Source of the DNA: Streptomyces globosus
GTDB lineage: Bacteria; Actinomycetota; Actinomycetes; Streptomycetales; Streptomycetaceae
Reading direction: 5' to 3'
NCBI RefSeq assembly: GCF_003325375.1
Contig: NZ_CP030862.1
Location: 1,801,501-1,865,500 of the forward strand
DNA length: 64,000 nt
In this document: in pieces, positions 18,587-27,692 of the stretch
How the letters are laid out: every line of letters begins with the position of its first letter
How positions within the stretch are numbered: position 1 is the stretch's first letter
The notes under the pieces: generated by a model
Told to the model about the DNA's origin: nothing
Databases searched by the model: none
Seen by the model: only the letters and a program-made list of their open reading frames with translations
Translations under genes and position numbers: made by a program

Positions 18587-21189
18587 CCGCCGACACCGAC
18601 ACCGCCACCGCCGCCGGAGCCGCCGAGCCCCGCGTGCTCCCCGTCCCCGACCTTTCCCTCGTCGTCCTCGTCGGCGCCACCGGATCGGGCAAGTCCACCT
18701 TCGCCCGCAGGCACTTCAAGCCCACCGAGGTGATCTCCTCCGACCACTGCCGCGCACTGGTCAGCGACGACGAGAACGACCAGGGCGCCAGCAGGGACGC
18801 CTTCGACGTCCTCCACTACATCGCCGGCAAGCGCCTCGCAGCCGGCCGGCTCACCGTCGTCGACGCCACCAGCGTCCAGCCGGAGGCCCGCCGCTCCCTC
18901 GTCCGGCTCGCCCGCGAGCACGACGTCCTGCCCGTCGCGATCGTCCTCGACATGCCCGAGGACGTCTGCGTGCAGCGCAACGCGGCCCGCCCCGACCGGG
19001 CCGGGCTCCCGCGGCACGTCATCCAGCGCCACCGCCGCGAACTGCGCCGCTCCCTGCGCCACCTGGAGCGCGAGGGCTTCCGCAAGGTGCACGTCCTGCG
19101 CACCGCCCTGGAGGCCGAGACCGCCGAGGTCGTCCGCGAGAAGCGCTACAACGACCTCACCCACCTCACCGGCCCCTTCGACATCATCGGCGACGTGCAC
19201 GGCTGCTCCGTGGAGCTGGAGGCCCTGCTGGACCGGCTCGGCTACCGCGACGGCGTCCACCCCGAGGGCCGTACGGCCGTCTTCGTCGGCGACCTCGTCG
19301 ACCGCGGCCCGGACAGCCCCGGCGTGCTGCGCCGCGTCATGGGCATGGTCGCCTCGGGCAGCGCCCTGTGCGTGCCGGGCAACCACGAGAACAAGCTCGG
19401 GCGCCACCTCAGGGGTTCGAAGGTGCAGCTGACGCACGGCCTCGCCGAGACCGTCGGGCAGCTGGCCGGCGAACCGGAGGAGTTCACCGCCGAGGTCCGC
19501 TCCTTCATCGAGGGCCTGGTCAGCCACTACGTCCTCGACGGCGGCCGGCTGGTGGTCTGCCACGCCGGGCTGCCGGAGAAGTACCACGGCCGCACCTCCG
19601 GCCGGGTCCGCTCGCACGCCCTGTACGGGGAGACCACCGGCGAGACCGACGAGTTCGGCCTGCCGGTGCGCCACCCCTGGGCCGAGGACTACCGGGGCCG
19701 GGCGGCGGTCGTCTACGGCCACACGCCCGTCCCGCAGGCCTCCTGGACCAACAACACCATCTGCCTCGACACCGGCGCCGTGTTCGGCGGGAGGCTGACG
19801 GCCCTGCGCTGGCCCGAGCGCGAACTCGTCGACGTCCCCGCCGAGAAGGTCTGGTACGAGCCGGTCAGGCCGCTCGCGGTGCAGGCGCCGGGCGGCCGCG
19901 AGGGCCGGCCGCTCGACGTGGCCGACGTGCACGGCCGGCGCGTCGTGGAGACCCGCCACCTCGGGAACGTCGCGGTGCGCGAGGAGAACGCCGCCGCGGC
20001 CCTGGAGGTGATGAGCCGCTTCGCCGTCGACCCCCGGCTGGTGCCGTACCTGCCGCCGACGATGGCCCCGGCGGCCGCCTCGCAGGAGGAGGGCTACCTG
20101 GAGCACCCGGCGGAGGCCTTCGCCCAGTACCGAGCCGACGGCATCGCCCAGGTCGTGTGCGAGGAGAAGCACATGGGCTCCCGCGCCACCGTCCTGCTGT
20201 GCCGGGACGCCGAGACGGCCCGCAGGCGCTTCGGCACCGACGGCGCCGCCACCGGCTCGGTGTACACGCGCACAGGCCGGCCCTTCTTCCGGGATCCGGC
20301 CGTCACCGAGGCGTTCCTCGGCCGGGTGCGGGACGCGGTCGCCGGCGCCGGGCTCTGGGAGGAGCTCGCCGCGCCCGGCGGGGGCCCCGCCGGGGACGGC
20401 GACTGGCTCCTGCTCGACGGCGAGCTGCTGCCCTGGTCGCTGAAGTCCCGAGGCCTGCTGCGCGAGCAGTACGCGGCCGTCGGCGCGGCCTCCCGCGCCG
20501 CGTTCCCCGCGGCGATCGCCGCCCTGGAGGCCGCGGCGGCCCGCGGCGCGGACACCGGCGCACTGCTGGCCCGGCAGCGGGACCGGGCCGAGGACGCGGA
20601 CCGCTTCACCGAGGCCTACCGCCGCTACTGCTGGACCACGGAGGGCCTCGACGGGGTGCGGTTCGCGCCGTTCCAGCTGCTCGCCGCCTCCGGCCGGTCG
20701 CTGGCCGCCGTCCCGCACGACGAGCAGCTGTTCTGGCTGGACCGGCTCGCCGCCGCCGACGAGGCCGCCGGCGGCGGGCTGCTGCGCCGCACCGGCCGGA
20801 TCCTGGTCGACACCGCCGACGAGGACTCCGTCCGGGCGGGCACCGACTGGTGGCTGGAGCTGACGGGGGCCGGCGGCGAGGGGATGGTCGTCAAGCCGCT
20901 CCAGGCGTACGCCCGCGACCGCAGGGGACGGCTCGTGCAGCCGGGGATCAAGGTCCGCGGCCGCGAGTACCTGAGGATCGTGTACGGGCCGGAGTACGCG
21001 CGCCCGGAACAGCTCGACCGGCTGCGCGGCCGGGCGCTGGGCCACAAGCGGTCGCTGGCGCTGCGCGAGTACGCGCTCGGCCTGGAGGCCCTGGACCGGC
21101 TGGCGGCGAGGGAGCCGCTGTGGCGGGTGCACGAGGCGGTCTTCGCGGTGCTCGCCCTGGAGTCGGAGCCCGTCGACCCCCGGCTGTGA
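18583..21189 (+). CDS. pnkp: Polynucleotide kinase-phosphatase-ligase Pnkp
   Basis: 868 residues, almost exactly the length of the studied clostridial enzyme. Three modules in order: 5'-OH kinase with P-loop GATGSGKSTF (near 31-40); a metallophosphoesterase with GDVHGC (near 203), GDLVDRGPDS, GNHENK, HAGLP and GHTP; and a C-terminal adenylyltransferase ligase with the nucleotidyl-lysine motif EEKHMGSRA (Lys near 529). Together it heals and seals RNA cut by ribotoxins, joined by Hen1, encoded just upstream with an ATGA overlap. A long perfect hairpin follows the gene. Confidence 0.97.
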   Translation: MTADTDTATAAGAAEPRVLPVPDLSLVVLVGATGSGKSTFARRHFKPTEVISSDHCRALVSDDENDQGASRDAFDVLHYIAGKRLAAGRLTVVDATSVQPEARRSLVRLAREHDVLPVAIVLDMPEDVCVQRNAARPDRAGLPRHVIQRHRRELRRSLRHLEREGFRKVHVLRTALEAETAEVVREKRYNDLTHLTGPFDIIGDVHGCSVELEALLDRLGYRDGVHPEGRTAVFVGDLVDRGPDSPGVLRRVMGMVASGSALCVPGNHENKLGRHLRGSKVQLTHGLAETVGQLAGEPEEFTAEVRSFIEGLVSHYVLDGGRLVVCHAGLPEKYHGRTSGRVRSHALYGETTGETDEFGLPVRHPWAEDYRGRAAVVYGHTPVPQASWTNNTICLDTGAVFGGRLTALRWPERELVDVPAEKVWYEPVRPLAVQAPGGREGRPLDVADVHGRRVVETRHLGNVAVREENAAAALEVMSRFAVDPRLVPYLPPTMAPAAASQEEGYLEHPAEAFAQYRADGIAQVVCEEKHMGSRATVLLCRDAETARRRFGTDGAATGSVYTRTGRPFFRDPAVTEAFLGRVRDAVAGAGLWEELAAPGGGPAGDGDWLLLDGELLPWSLKSRGLLREQYAAVGAASRAAFPAAIAALEAAAARGADTGALLARQRDRAEDADRFTEAYRRYCWTTEGLDGVRFAPFQLLAASGRSLAAVPHDEQLFWLDRLAAADEAAGGGLLRRTGRILVDTADEDSVRAGTDWWLELTGAGGEGMVVKPLQAYARDRRGRLVQPGIKVRGREYLRIVYGPEYARPEQLDRLRGRALGHKRSLALREYALGLEALDRLAAREPLWRVHEAVFAVLALESEPVDPRL

Positions 21190-21241
21190 CGGCCCCCGTC
21201 CGGCCCGGCCGCACCGGCGGTGCGCGGGCGGTGCGCCGGCG

Positions 21242-21277
21242 GTGTGCGGGCGGCGCGTAAAGGCGCCGCCCGCACAC
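21242..21277 (+). terminator. Intrinsic terminator after pnkp
   Basis: Perfect 15-bp stem (21242-21256 with 21263-21277, arms beginning GTGTGCGGG and ending CCCGCACAC) and a 6-base loop GTAAAG, 53 bases past the pnkp stop. Confidence 0.85.
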
Positions 21278-21395
21278 GGCCCCGAATTAGGTCGTATGGG
21301 GGAACTTTCCCGGCCGATGCCGGGGAAAGCCCGGGCGGGATCGTTCATTCAGGGCAGCGGAGTGTCCGCGATCCAGGAAGGACGGAACGTCACCT

Positions 21396-21896
21396 ATGAA
21401 GATGACCGCGCGCGGAAGCATTGCGGCGCTCATGACCTGTATGGCGGCCGCCGGCGGCGCCGCCCCGGCCGCCGCCGACTCGGTTCCGGTCAGCGTGCCG
21501 CTGGACGCCGTGAAGACCACGCTGGGCGTGGACACCCCGCGTGTGGGCACCGGAGTCCCGGTCCCCGTCGTCGGCGCCCCGGAGGTCCGCCACCACAGGG
21601 GCGACCTGCTGCCCACGCCGGTGGTGCCGTCCCTGCCCGTCGGCACGGAGCTCGGCCGCACCCTCGTCAGCACGCCCGTGCCGAACCTGCTCGGCGACCC
21701 CGCCACCGACTCCGAGGGCTCGCTGACCTCCCCGGCGACCGACCTGATGGCCCGCACTCCGGGCGTGGTCCTCGGGGCGCCGCTGACGATGCCCGACGGA
21801 AACAACTCCGGCATCCCGGACCTGACCACCCCGAAGCTCGGCCTGACCGCCCCGGAGCTGACCGGGGCCCCCTCGGCGCTCCTCGGCCTCGGCTGA
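21396..21896 (+). CDS. Secreted protein of unknown function
   Basis: 166 residues. A signal peptide is clear: positive MKMTARGS, a hydrophobic stretch and an AxA cleavage site (APAAADS, cut near residue 28). The mature part is rich in Pro, Val, Thr and Leu with repeated short units around PVP and LTxP, no cysteine and no catalytic motif. I do not recognise the family; similar Pro/Val-rich exported proteins are common in Streptomyces. It stands alone between the pnkp terminator and arcA. Confidence 0.75.
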   Translation: MKMTARGSIAALMTCMAAAGGAAPAAADSVPVSVPLDAVKTTLGVDTPRVGTGVPVPVVGAPEVRHHRGDLLPTPVVPSLPVGTELGRTLVSTPVPNLLGDPATDSEGSLTSPATDLMARTPGVVLGAPLTMPDGNNSGIPDLTTPKLGLTAPELTGAPSALLGLG

Positions 21897-22031
21897 GGCC
21901 GCCGGCGCCCGCCCCGGCGCCCGTCCCCGGCGCCCCGGCCGACGCCCCGGCCCGGCGGGTCCCGGCCGTCCGCCGGACCTCCTGCGCCAACGCCGCATCA
22001 AAAAGCCGTCCGGTCTGCGAACGTGTACGCC

Positions 22032-23258
22032 ATGGGATTCCATGTCGACTCCGAGACCGGACGGCTCCGCCGCGTCATCCTCCACCGGCCCGATCTGGAA
22101 CTGAAGCGGCTCACGCCGAGCAACAAGGACGCACTCCTCTTCGACGACGTCCTGTGGGTGCGCAGGGCCCGGCAGGAGCACGACGGCTTCGCCGACGTCC
22201 TGCGGGACCGCGGCGTGGAGGTCCACCTGTTCGGGGACCTGCTCCGGGAGGCGGTGGACATCCCGGAGGCCAGGCACCTGGTCCTGGACCGGGTGTTCGA
22301 CGAGAAGGAGTACGGCCCCCTCGCCACCGACCACCTGCGCGCCGTCTTCGACGGGCTGCCGGCGGCGGACCTCGCCGAGGCGCTGGTGGGCGGGATGACC
22401 AAGCGGGAGTACCTGGAGCGGTACGCCGAGCCCGTCTCGGTCCGCTTCCACGCCATGGACCTGGACGACTTCCTGCTCGGGCCGCTGCCGAACCACCTCT
22501 TCACCCGGGACACCTCCGCATGGATCTACGACGGGGTCTCCATCAACGCCATGCGCTGGCCGGCCCGGCAGCGCGAGACGGTCCACTTCGAGGCGATCTA
22601 CCGGCACCACCCGCTGTTCACCGCGTCGGGCGCCTTCCACTACTGGTCGCAGGGGCAGGCCGACTACCCGTCGACGATCGAGGGCGGGGACGTCCTCGTC
22701 CTCGGCAACGGCGCCGTGCTGATCGGGATGAGCGAGCGGACGACCCCGCAGGCGGTGGAGATGCTGGCGCGGGGCCTGTTCGCCGCCGGGTCGGCGACCA
22801 GCATCGTGGCGCTCGACATGCCGAAGCGGCGGGCGTTCATGCACCTGGACACGGTGATGACGATGGTGGACGGGGACACCTTCACCCAGTACGCGGGCCT
22901 CGGCATGCTGCGCTCGTACACCATCGAGCCGGGCTCCGGCGCGCAGGAGCTGAAGGTGACCGACCACGCCCCGGAGCACATGCACCGGGCCATCGCGGCC
23001 GCCCTCGGCCTGGACGCGATCCGGGTGCTGACGGCCCGGCAGGACGTGCACTCGGCGGAGCGCGAGCAGTGGGACGACGGCTGCAACGTCCTCGCCGTGG
23101 AGCCGGGAGTGGTCGTCGCCTACGAGCGGAACGTGACGACCAACACGCACCTGCGCAAGGAGGGCATCGAGGTCATCGAGATCCCCGGCAGCGAGCTGGG
23201 GCGGGGCCGGGGCGGGCCGCGCTGCATGAGCTGTCCGGTGGAACGCGACGCCGTCTGA
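22032..23258 (+). CDS. arcA: Arginine deiminase
   Basis: 408 residues from ATG 22032 (an in-frame GTG at 22023 is possible; neither has a strong ribosome-binding site). Guanidino-group hydrolase motifs are present: [24 protein letters not shown] (active-site His) and the catalytic cysteine in RCMSCP near residue 398. It converts L-arginine to citrulline and ammonia. Ornithine carbamoyltransferase follows 191 bases downstream, which suggests the arginine deiminase pathway, but no carbamate kinase gene lies nearby. Confidence 0.95.
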   Translation: MGFHVDSETGRLRRVILHRPDLELKRLTPSNKDALLFDDVLWVRRARQEHDGFADVLRDRGVEVHLFGDLLREAVDIPEARHLVLDRVFDEKEYGPLATDHLRAVFDGLPAADLAEALVGGMTKREYLERYAEPVSVRFHAMDLDDFLLGPLPNHLFTRDTSAWIYDGVSINAMRWPARQRETVHFEAIYRHHPLFTASGAFHYWSQGQADYPSTIEGGDVLVLGNGAVLIGMSERTTPQAVEMLARGLFAAGSATSIVALDMPKRRAFMHLDTVMTMVDGDTFTQYAGLGMLRSYTIEPGSGAQELKVTDHAPEHMHRAIAAALGLDAIRVLTARQDVHSAEREQWDDGCNVLAVEPGVVVAYERNVTTNTHLRKEGIEVIEIPGSELGRGRGGPRCMSCPVERDAV

Positions 23259-23375
23259 GCAGCGGCGGGGCGCCGTTCGGCGCCGCCTGGCAGGCGCAGG
23301 GCGTCTGACGAGGCAGGATGAATCGGGAGGAGGCGGGGAGGACCGGGCGGAGGACGAAGGCCGGGGACCAGGGGT

Positions 23376-23391
23376 CTGTATATGAATACAG
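23376..23391 (+). promoter_or_regulatory. Possible ArgR operator (ARG box) before argF
   Basis: CTGTATATGAATACAG is a 16-base dyad (CTGTAT/ATACAG arms around ATGA) in the only AT-rich stretch of the argF upstream region, 59-74 bases before the start. It resembles arginine-regulator boxes, which have an 18-base AT-rich dyad with T/A-rich centre. A possible -10, TAGACT (23401-23406), follows closely. Confidence 0.55.
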
Positions 23392-23449
23392 GCCATCGTA
23401 TAGACTTCCGGTCTCCCTGCTTCCCGTACCGCGACCCTGGAGTACCCCC

Positions 23450-24457
23450 ATGGCCATCGACCTCGCCGGCCGCAGTTTCCTGAAGGAGCTCGACTTCACC
23501 GCCGCCGAGTTCCGCGGCCTGGTCGAGCTGGCTGCCGGGCTCAAGGCCGCCAAGAAGGCGGGCACGGAGCAGCCCCGCCTCGGGGGCCGCAACATCGCCC
23601 TCGTCTTCGAGAAGACCTCGACGCGCACGCGCTGCGCGTTCGAGGTCGCCGCCGCCGACCAGGGGGCGCGCACCACCTACCTGGACCCGGCGGGCTCCCA
23701 GATCGGACACAAGGAGTCCGTCAAGGACACCGCCCGCGTCCTGGGCCGGATGTTCGACGGGATCCAGTACCGCGGCGACAGCCAGGCGGCCGTCGAGGCG
23801 CTCGCCGCCCACGCCGGCGTCCCCGTCTACAACGGTCTCACCGACGACTGGCACCCCACCCAGATGCTCGCCGACGTCCTCACCATGACCGAGCACAGCG
23901 CCCTGCCGGTCGAGCGGATCGCCTTCGCCTACCTGGGCGACGCCCGCTTCAACATGGGCAACTCCTACCTCGTGACCGGCGCCCTCCTCGGCATGGACGT
24001 GCGCATCGTCGCGCCCAAGGCCTACTGGCCGGCCGCGTCCGTCGTCGACCGAGCCCGGGACCTCGCCGCCGCCAGCGGCGCCCGGATCCTCCTCACCGAG
24101 GACGTCGCCGAGGGCGTCGCCCGCGCCGACTTCGTCGCCACCGACGTGTGGGTCTCCATGGGGGAGCCCAAGGAGGTGTGGGACGAGCGCATCACCGCCC
24201 TCGCCCCGTACGCCGTCACCATGGAGGTGCTGCGCGCCACCGGCAACCCGGACGTGAAGTTCCTGCACTGCCTGCCCGCCTTCCACGACCTCGGCACGGC
24301 GGTGGGCCGCGAGATACACGCCCGGCACGGGCTGGAGTCGCTGGAGGTGACGGACGAGGTCTTCGAGTCCGCGCACTCCGTCGTCTTCGACGAGGCCGAG
24401 AACCGGCTCCACACCATCAAGGCCGTGCTCGTCGCCACGCTCGCCGGCGCCGCCTGA
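23450..24457 (+). CDS. argF: Ornithine carbamoyltransferase
   Basis: 335 residues with the carbamoyl-phosphate motif STRTR (in [11 protein letters not shown]), [11 protein letters not shown] and the ornithine-site HCLPAFHD. It interconverts ornithine plus carbamoyl phosphate and citrulline. ATG 23450 gives the family N-terminus ([16 protein letters not shown]). Because it follows arginine deiminase and lies outside an arginine biosynthesis cluster, the catabolic direction is plausible, but the sequence does not decide this. A dyad resembling an ARG box lies upstream and a terminator-like hairpin follows. Confidence 0.95.
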   Translation: MAIDLAGRSFLKELDFTAAEFRGLVELAAGLKAAKKAGTEQPRLGGRNIALVFEKTSTRTRCAFEVAAADQGARTTYLDPAGSQIGHKESVKDTARVLGRMFDGIQYRGDSQAAVEALAAHAGVPVYNGLTDDWHPTQMLADVLTMTEHSALPVERIAFAYLGDARFNMGNSYLVTGALLGMDVRIVAPKAYWPAASVVDRARDLAAASGARILLTEDVAEGVARADFVATDVWVSMGEPKEVWDERITALAPYAVTMEVLRATGNPDVKFLHCLPAFHDLGTAVGREIHARHGLESLEVTDEVFESAHSVVFDEAENRLHTIKAVLVATLAGAA

Positions 24458-24469
24458 CCCGCCCGGCGC

Positions 24470-24500
24470 GGGGGCCGGGCCGGTGCCGCGGCCCGCCCCC
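24470..24500 (+). terminator. Terminator-like hairpin after argF
   Basis: Stem GGGGG plus CGGGCC (24470-24481, one bulged C) pairs with GGCCCG plus CCCCC (24490-24500) around an 8-base loop, directly after the argF stop and before the next promoter. Confidence 0.6.
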
Positions 24501-24518
24501 GGGCGCCCGCTATCGCGT

Positions 24519-24535
24519 TTCCGTGACGGAAGTCA
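24519..24535 (+). promoter_or_regulatory. Candidate PaaX-family operator and promoter of the aryl-CoA operon
   Basis: TGACGGAAGTCA (24524-24535) recurs with one change at 31128-31139, in front of the other operon of this cluster. It overlaps a 13-base palindrome TTCCGT-G-ACGGAA (24519-24531). The site covers the likely -35 (TGACGG, 24524-24529), with 17 bases to TACCTT (24547-24552), so a bound regulator would block transcription. The predicted start falls on the GTG at 24560, a leaderless message. Confidence 0.55.
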
Positions 24536-24559
24536 GGATCCGGTGATACCTTCGACTCC

Positions 24560-25387
24560 GTGAGCCCCTTCATCGGTTCCACCCCGGCAACCGAACGGTG
24601 GCGCCACCTGCGGGTGACCCGGCAGGACGGCGTGGCCACCGTCACCCTCGACCGCCCCGAGAAGCTCAACGCCCTCACCTTCGGCGCGTACGCCGACCTC
24701 CGCGACCTGCTCGCCGAACTCTCCCGCGAGCGGTCCGTACGGGCCCTCGTCCTCGGCGGCGAAGGCCGCGGCTTCTGCTCCGGCGGCGACGTCGACGAGA
24801 TCATCGGCGCCACCCTCTCCATGGACACCGCGCAGCTGCTGGACTTCAACCGGATGACCGGCCAGGTCGTGCGCGCCGTCCGCGAATGCCCCTTCCCCGT
24901 GATCGCCGCCGTGCACGGGGTGGCCGCCGGGGCCGGCGCCGTCCTCGCGCTCGCGGCCGACTTCCGCATCGCCGACCCCACCGCCCGCTTCGCGTTCCTC
25001 TTCACCCGCGTCGGCCTCTCCGGCGGCGACATGGGGGCCGCGTACCTGCTGCCCCGCGTCGTCGGCCTCGGCCACGCCACCCGCCTCCTGATGCTCGGCG
25101 AGCCCGTACGCGCCCCCGAGGCCGAGCGCATCGGCCTGCTCAGCGAGCTCACCGAGGAGGGCAAGGCCGACGTACGGGCAGCGGAGCTCGCCGCGCACCT
25201 CGCCGCCGGCCCCGCCCTGGCGTACGCCCAGACCAAGGCCCTGCTGACCGCCGAGCTCGACATGCCGCTCGCCGCGGCCGTCGAACTCGACGCCAACACC
25301 CAGGCCCTGCTGATGAACGGCCGGGACTACGCCGAGTTCCACGCCGCCTTCACCGCGAAGCGGCCGCCGGAGTGGGAAGGCAGGTAG
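24560..25387 (+). CDS. Enoyl-CoA hydratase/isomerase family protein
   Basis: 275 residues with the crotonase fold: N-terminal VTLDRPEKLNALTF, oxyanion-hole segment GRGFCSGGDVDE and AAVHGVAAGAGAVLALAADFR. The second acidic catalytic residue is plausible but cannot be fixed by eye. It starts with GTG 24560, which may be the first base of the transcript. It lies four bases upstream of the monooxygenase/reductase gene and is likely the hydratase that acts on the dearomatised CoA thioester in the same pathway. Confidence 0.9.
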   Translation: MSPFIGSTPATERWRHLRVTRQDGVATVTLDRPEKLNALTFGAYADLRDLLAELSRERSVRALVLGGEGRGFCSGGDVDEIIGATLSMDTAQLLDFNRMTGQVVRAVRECPFPVIAAVHGVAAGAGAVLALAADFRIADPTARFAFLFTRVGLSGGDMGAAYLLPRVVGLGHATRLLMLGEPVRAPEAERIGLLSELTEEGKADVRAAELAAHLAAGPALAYAQTKALLTAELDMPLAAAVELDANTQALLMNGRDYAEFHAAFTAKRPPEWEGR

Positions 25388-25391
25388 CGCC

Positions 25392-27650
25392 GTGCCCCTC
25401 GGGAACACACTCGACGTCGCGGTGATCGGCGGGGGACCGGGGGGCCTGTACGCGGCCGCCCTGCTGGCCCGGCAGGGCCACCGGGTGCAGGTGTGGGAGC
25501 GCAATGCCCCCGACGACACCTTCGGCTTCGGCGTCGTCCTCTCCGACGAGACCCTCGGCGGCATCGAACGCGCCGACACCGACGTCTACGAGGCCCTCGG
25601 TGCCGAGTTCGTCCGCTGGGACGACATCGACATCGTCCACCGCGGCCGCCTGCACACCTCGGGCGGCCACGGCTTCGCCGCCCTCGGCCGGCGCCGCCTC
25701 CTGCACGTCCTGCACGCACGCTGCACCGCCCTCGGCGTCACGCTCCGCTTCCGCACCCCCGCCCCGCCCGCCGACGCCCTCGCCGCCTCCCACGACCTGG
25801 TCGTCGCCGCCGACGGCGTCCACAGCGCCACCAGGCAGAGCGCCGCCGAGCACTTCCGGCCCACCCTCACCAGCGGCCGCTGCCGCTACATCTGGCTCGC
25901 CGCCGACTTCGCCTTCGACGCCTTCCGCTTCGAGATCGCCGAGACCGAGCACGGCGTCATGCAGCTCCACGCCTACCCCTACGCGCCGGACGCCTCCACC
26001 GTCATCGTCGAGATGCGGGAGGAGGTCTGGCGGGCCGCCGGCCTCGACCTGTGCGACGAGGCCGAATCCGCCGACCGCTGCGCCAAGGCCTTCTCCGAGG
26101 CACTGCGCGGCCGGCCACTGCGCGGCAACCGGTCCGCCTGGACCGGCTTCCGGACCGTCGTCAACGAGCGCTGGTCCCACGGCAACACCGTCCTCCTCGG
26201 CGACGCCGCCCACACCGCGCACTTCTCCATCGGCTCCGGCACCAAACTGGCCGTCGAGGACGCCCTCGCCCTCGCCGAGGCGGTCGCCGCCGAGCCGGAC
26301 GTCCCCGCCGCCCTCGCCGCGTACGAGGCCGCCCGCCGCCCCGCCGTCGCCTCCACCCAGCGGGCCGCGGCCGCCAGCATGCGCTGGTTCGAGGAACTCG
26401 CCGGATACGTCGACCAGCCCGACCGGCAGTTCGCGTTCAACCTGCTCACCCGCAGCCGCCGCGTCACCCACGGAAACCTGCGCCTGCGCGACGAGCGCTT
26501 CACCCGCGCCGTCGAACGCGACTTCGGCTGCCCCGACGACCGCACCCCGCCCATGTTCACCCCGCTGACCCTGCGCGGGCTGACCCTGCGCAACCGCGTC
26601 GTCGTCTCCCCGATGGACATGTACTCCGCCGCCGACGGCGACGGCCTCCCCGGCGACTTCCACCTCGTCCACCTCGGCGCCCGCGCCCTCGGCGGCGCCG
26701 GCCTGGTCATGACCGAGATGGTCTGCGTCTCTCCGCAGGGCCGGATCACGCCCGGCTGCACCGGCCTCTACACCGACGCGCAGGCCGCCGCCTGGCGGCG
26801 CATCGCCGACTTCGTGCACACCTCCGCCCCCGGCACCGCCCTCGGCGTCCAGCTCGGCCACTCCGGCCGCAAGGGCTCCACCAGGCTCATGTGGGAGGGC
26901 ATGGACGACCCCCTGCCCGAGGGCAACTGGCCCGTCGCCGCAGCCTCCCCGCTGCCCTACCGGCCCGGCGTCTCGCAGGTCCCCCGCGCCCTGGACCGCC
27001 GGGACCTCGCCGGGATCCGCGCCGACTTCGCGGCCGCCGCCGCCCGCGCCGCCGACTGCGGCTTCGACCTCCTCGAACTGCACTGCGCCCACGGCTACCT
27101 GCTGTCCGGATTCCTCTCGCCGCTCGCCAACCACCGCGAGGACGCCTACGGGGGCCCGCTGGAGAACCGGCTCCGCTTCCCCCTGGAGGTCTTCGACGCC
27201 GTCAGGGAGGTCTGGCCCGGGGACCGGCCCATGACCGTCCGGCTCTCCGCCACCGACTGGGCGCCCGGCGGCACCACCGCCGAGGACGCCGTCCGCATCG
27301 CCGCCGCCTTCGCCGCACACGGCGCCGACGCCATCGACGTCTCCACCGGGCAGGTCGTCCCCGACGAGGCCCCCGAATTCGGGCGCTCGTACCAGACCCC
27401 GTACGCCGACCGGATCCGCAACGCCCTCGGCGTCCCCGTCATCGCCGTCGGCGCCATCTCCTCCTGGGACGACGTCAACTCGCTGCTCCTCGCCGGCCGC
27501 GCCGACCTCTGCGCCCTCGGCCGCCCCCACCTGTACGACCCCCACTGGACCCTGCACGCGGCCGCCGACCAGGAGTACGCGGGACCGGCCGCCCCCTGGC
27601 CGGCCCCCTACCGCGCCGGCAGCCGCAAGCCGCCCACCGGAAAGGGCTGA
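25392..27650 (+). CDS. Aryl-CoA monooxygenase/reductase (salicylyl- or anthraniloyl-CoA type)
   Basis: 752 residues, a natural fusion. Residues 1-385 are a flavin monooxygenase (FAD motif GGGPGG near 12; LLGDAAHTAHFSIGSG near 270). From about residue 392 comes an old-yellow-enzyme reductase (MFTPLTLRGLTLRNR, HLGARALGGAGLVMTE, LHCAHGYLLSGFLSP). This two-domain layout is known in 2-aminobenzoyl-CoA monooxygenase/reductase and in salicylyl-CoA 5-hydroxylase. It hydroxylates, and may reduce, the ring of a CoA-activated aromatic acid. Neighbouring ligase, hydratase, dehydrogenase and PaaX genes fit. Which of the two substrates is used is not decided by sequence alone. Confidence 0.92.
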   Translation: MPLGNTLDVAVIGGGPGGLYAAALLARQGHRVQVWERNAPDDTFGFGVVLSDETLGGIERADTDVYEALGAEFVRWDDIDIVHRGRLHTSGGHGFAALGRRRLLHVLHARCTALGVTLRFRTPAPPADALAASHDLVVAADGVHSATRQSAAEHFRPTLTSGRCRYIWLAADFAFDAFRFEIAETEHGVMQLHAYPYAPDASTVIVEMREEVWRAAGLDLCDEAESADRCAKAFSEALRGRPLRGNRSAWTGFRTVVNERWSHGNTVLLGDAAHTAHFSIGSGTKLAVEDALALAEAVAAEPDVPAALAAYEAARRPAVASTQRAAAASMRWFEELAGYVDQPDRQFAFNLLTRSRRVTHGNLRLRDERFTRAVERDFGCPDDRTPPMFTPLTLRGLTLRNRVVVSPMDMYSAADGDGLPGDFHLVHLGARALGGAGLVMTEMVCVSPQGRITPGCTGLYTDAQAAAWRRIADFVHTSAPGTALGVQLGHSGRKGSTRLMWEGMDDPLPEGNWPVAAASPLPYRPGVSQVPRALDRRDLAGIRADFAAAAARAADCGFDLLELHCAHGYLLSGFLSPLANHREDAYGGPLENRLRFPLEVFDAVREVWPGDRPMTVRLSATDWAPGGTTAEDAVRIAAAFAAHGADAIDVSTGQVVPDEAPEFGRSYQTPYADRIRNALGVPVIAVGAISSWDDVNSLLLAGRADLCALGRPHLYDPHWTLHAAADQEYAGPAAPWPAPYRAGSRKPPTGKG

Positions 27651-27692
27651 GCGGCGAGCGGCGAGCGGTGAGCGCGGACGGCCCGGGGCGGC

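Noticed and set aside
18427..21348. 973-codon minus-strand frame opposite pnkp
   Set aside because: Pnkp on the plus strand has every catalytic motif; the antisense frame has none.
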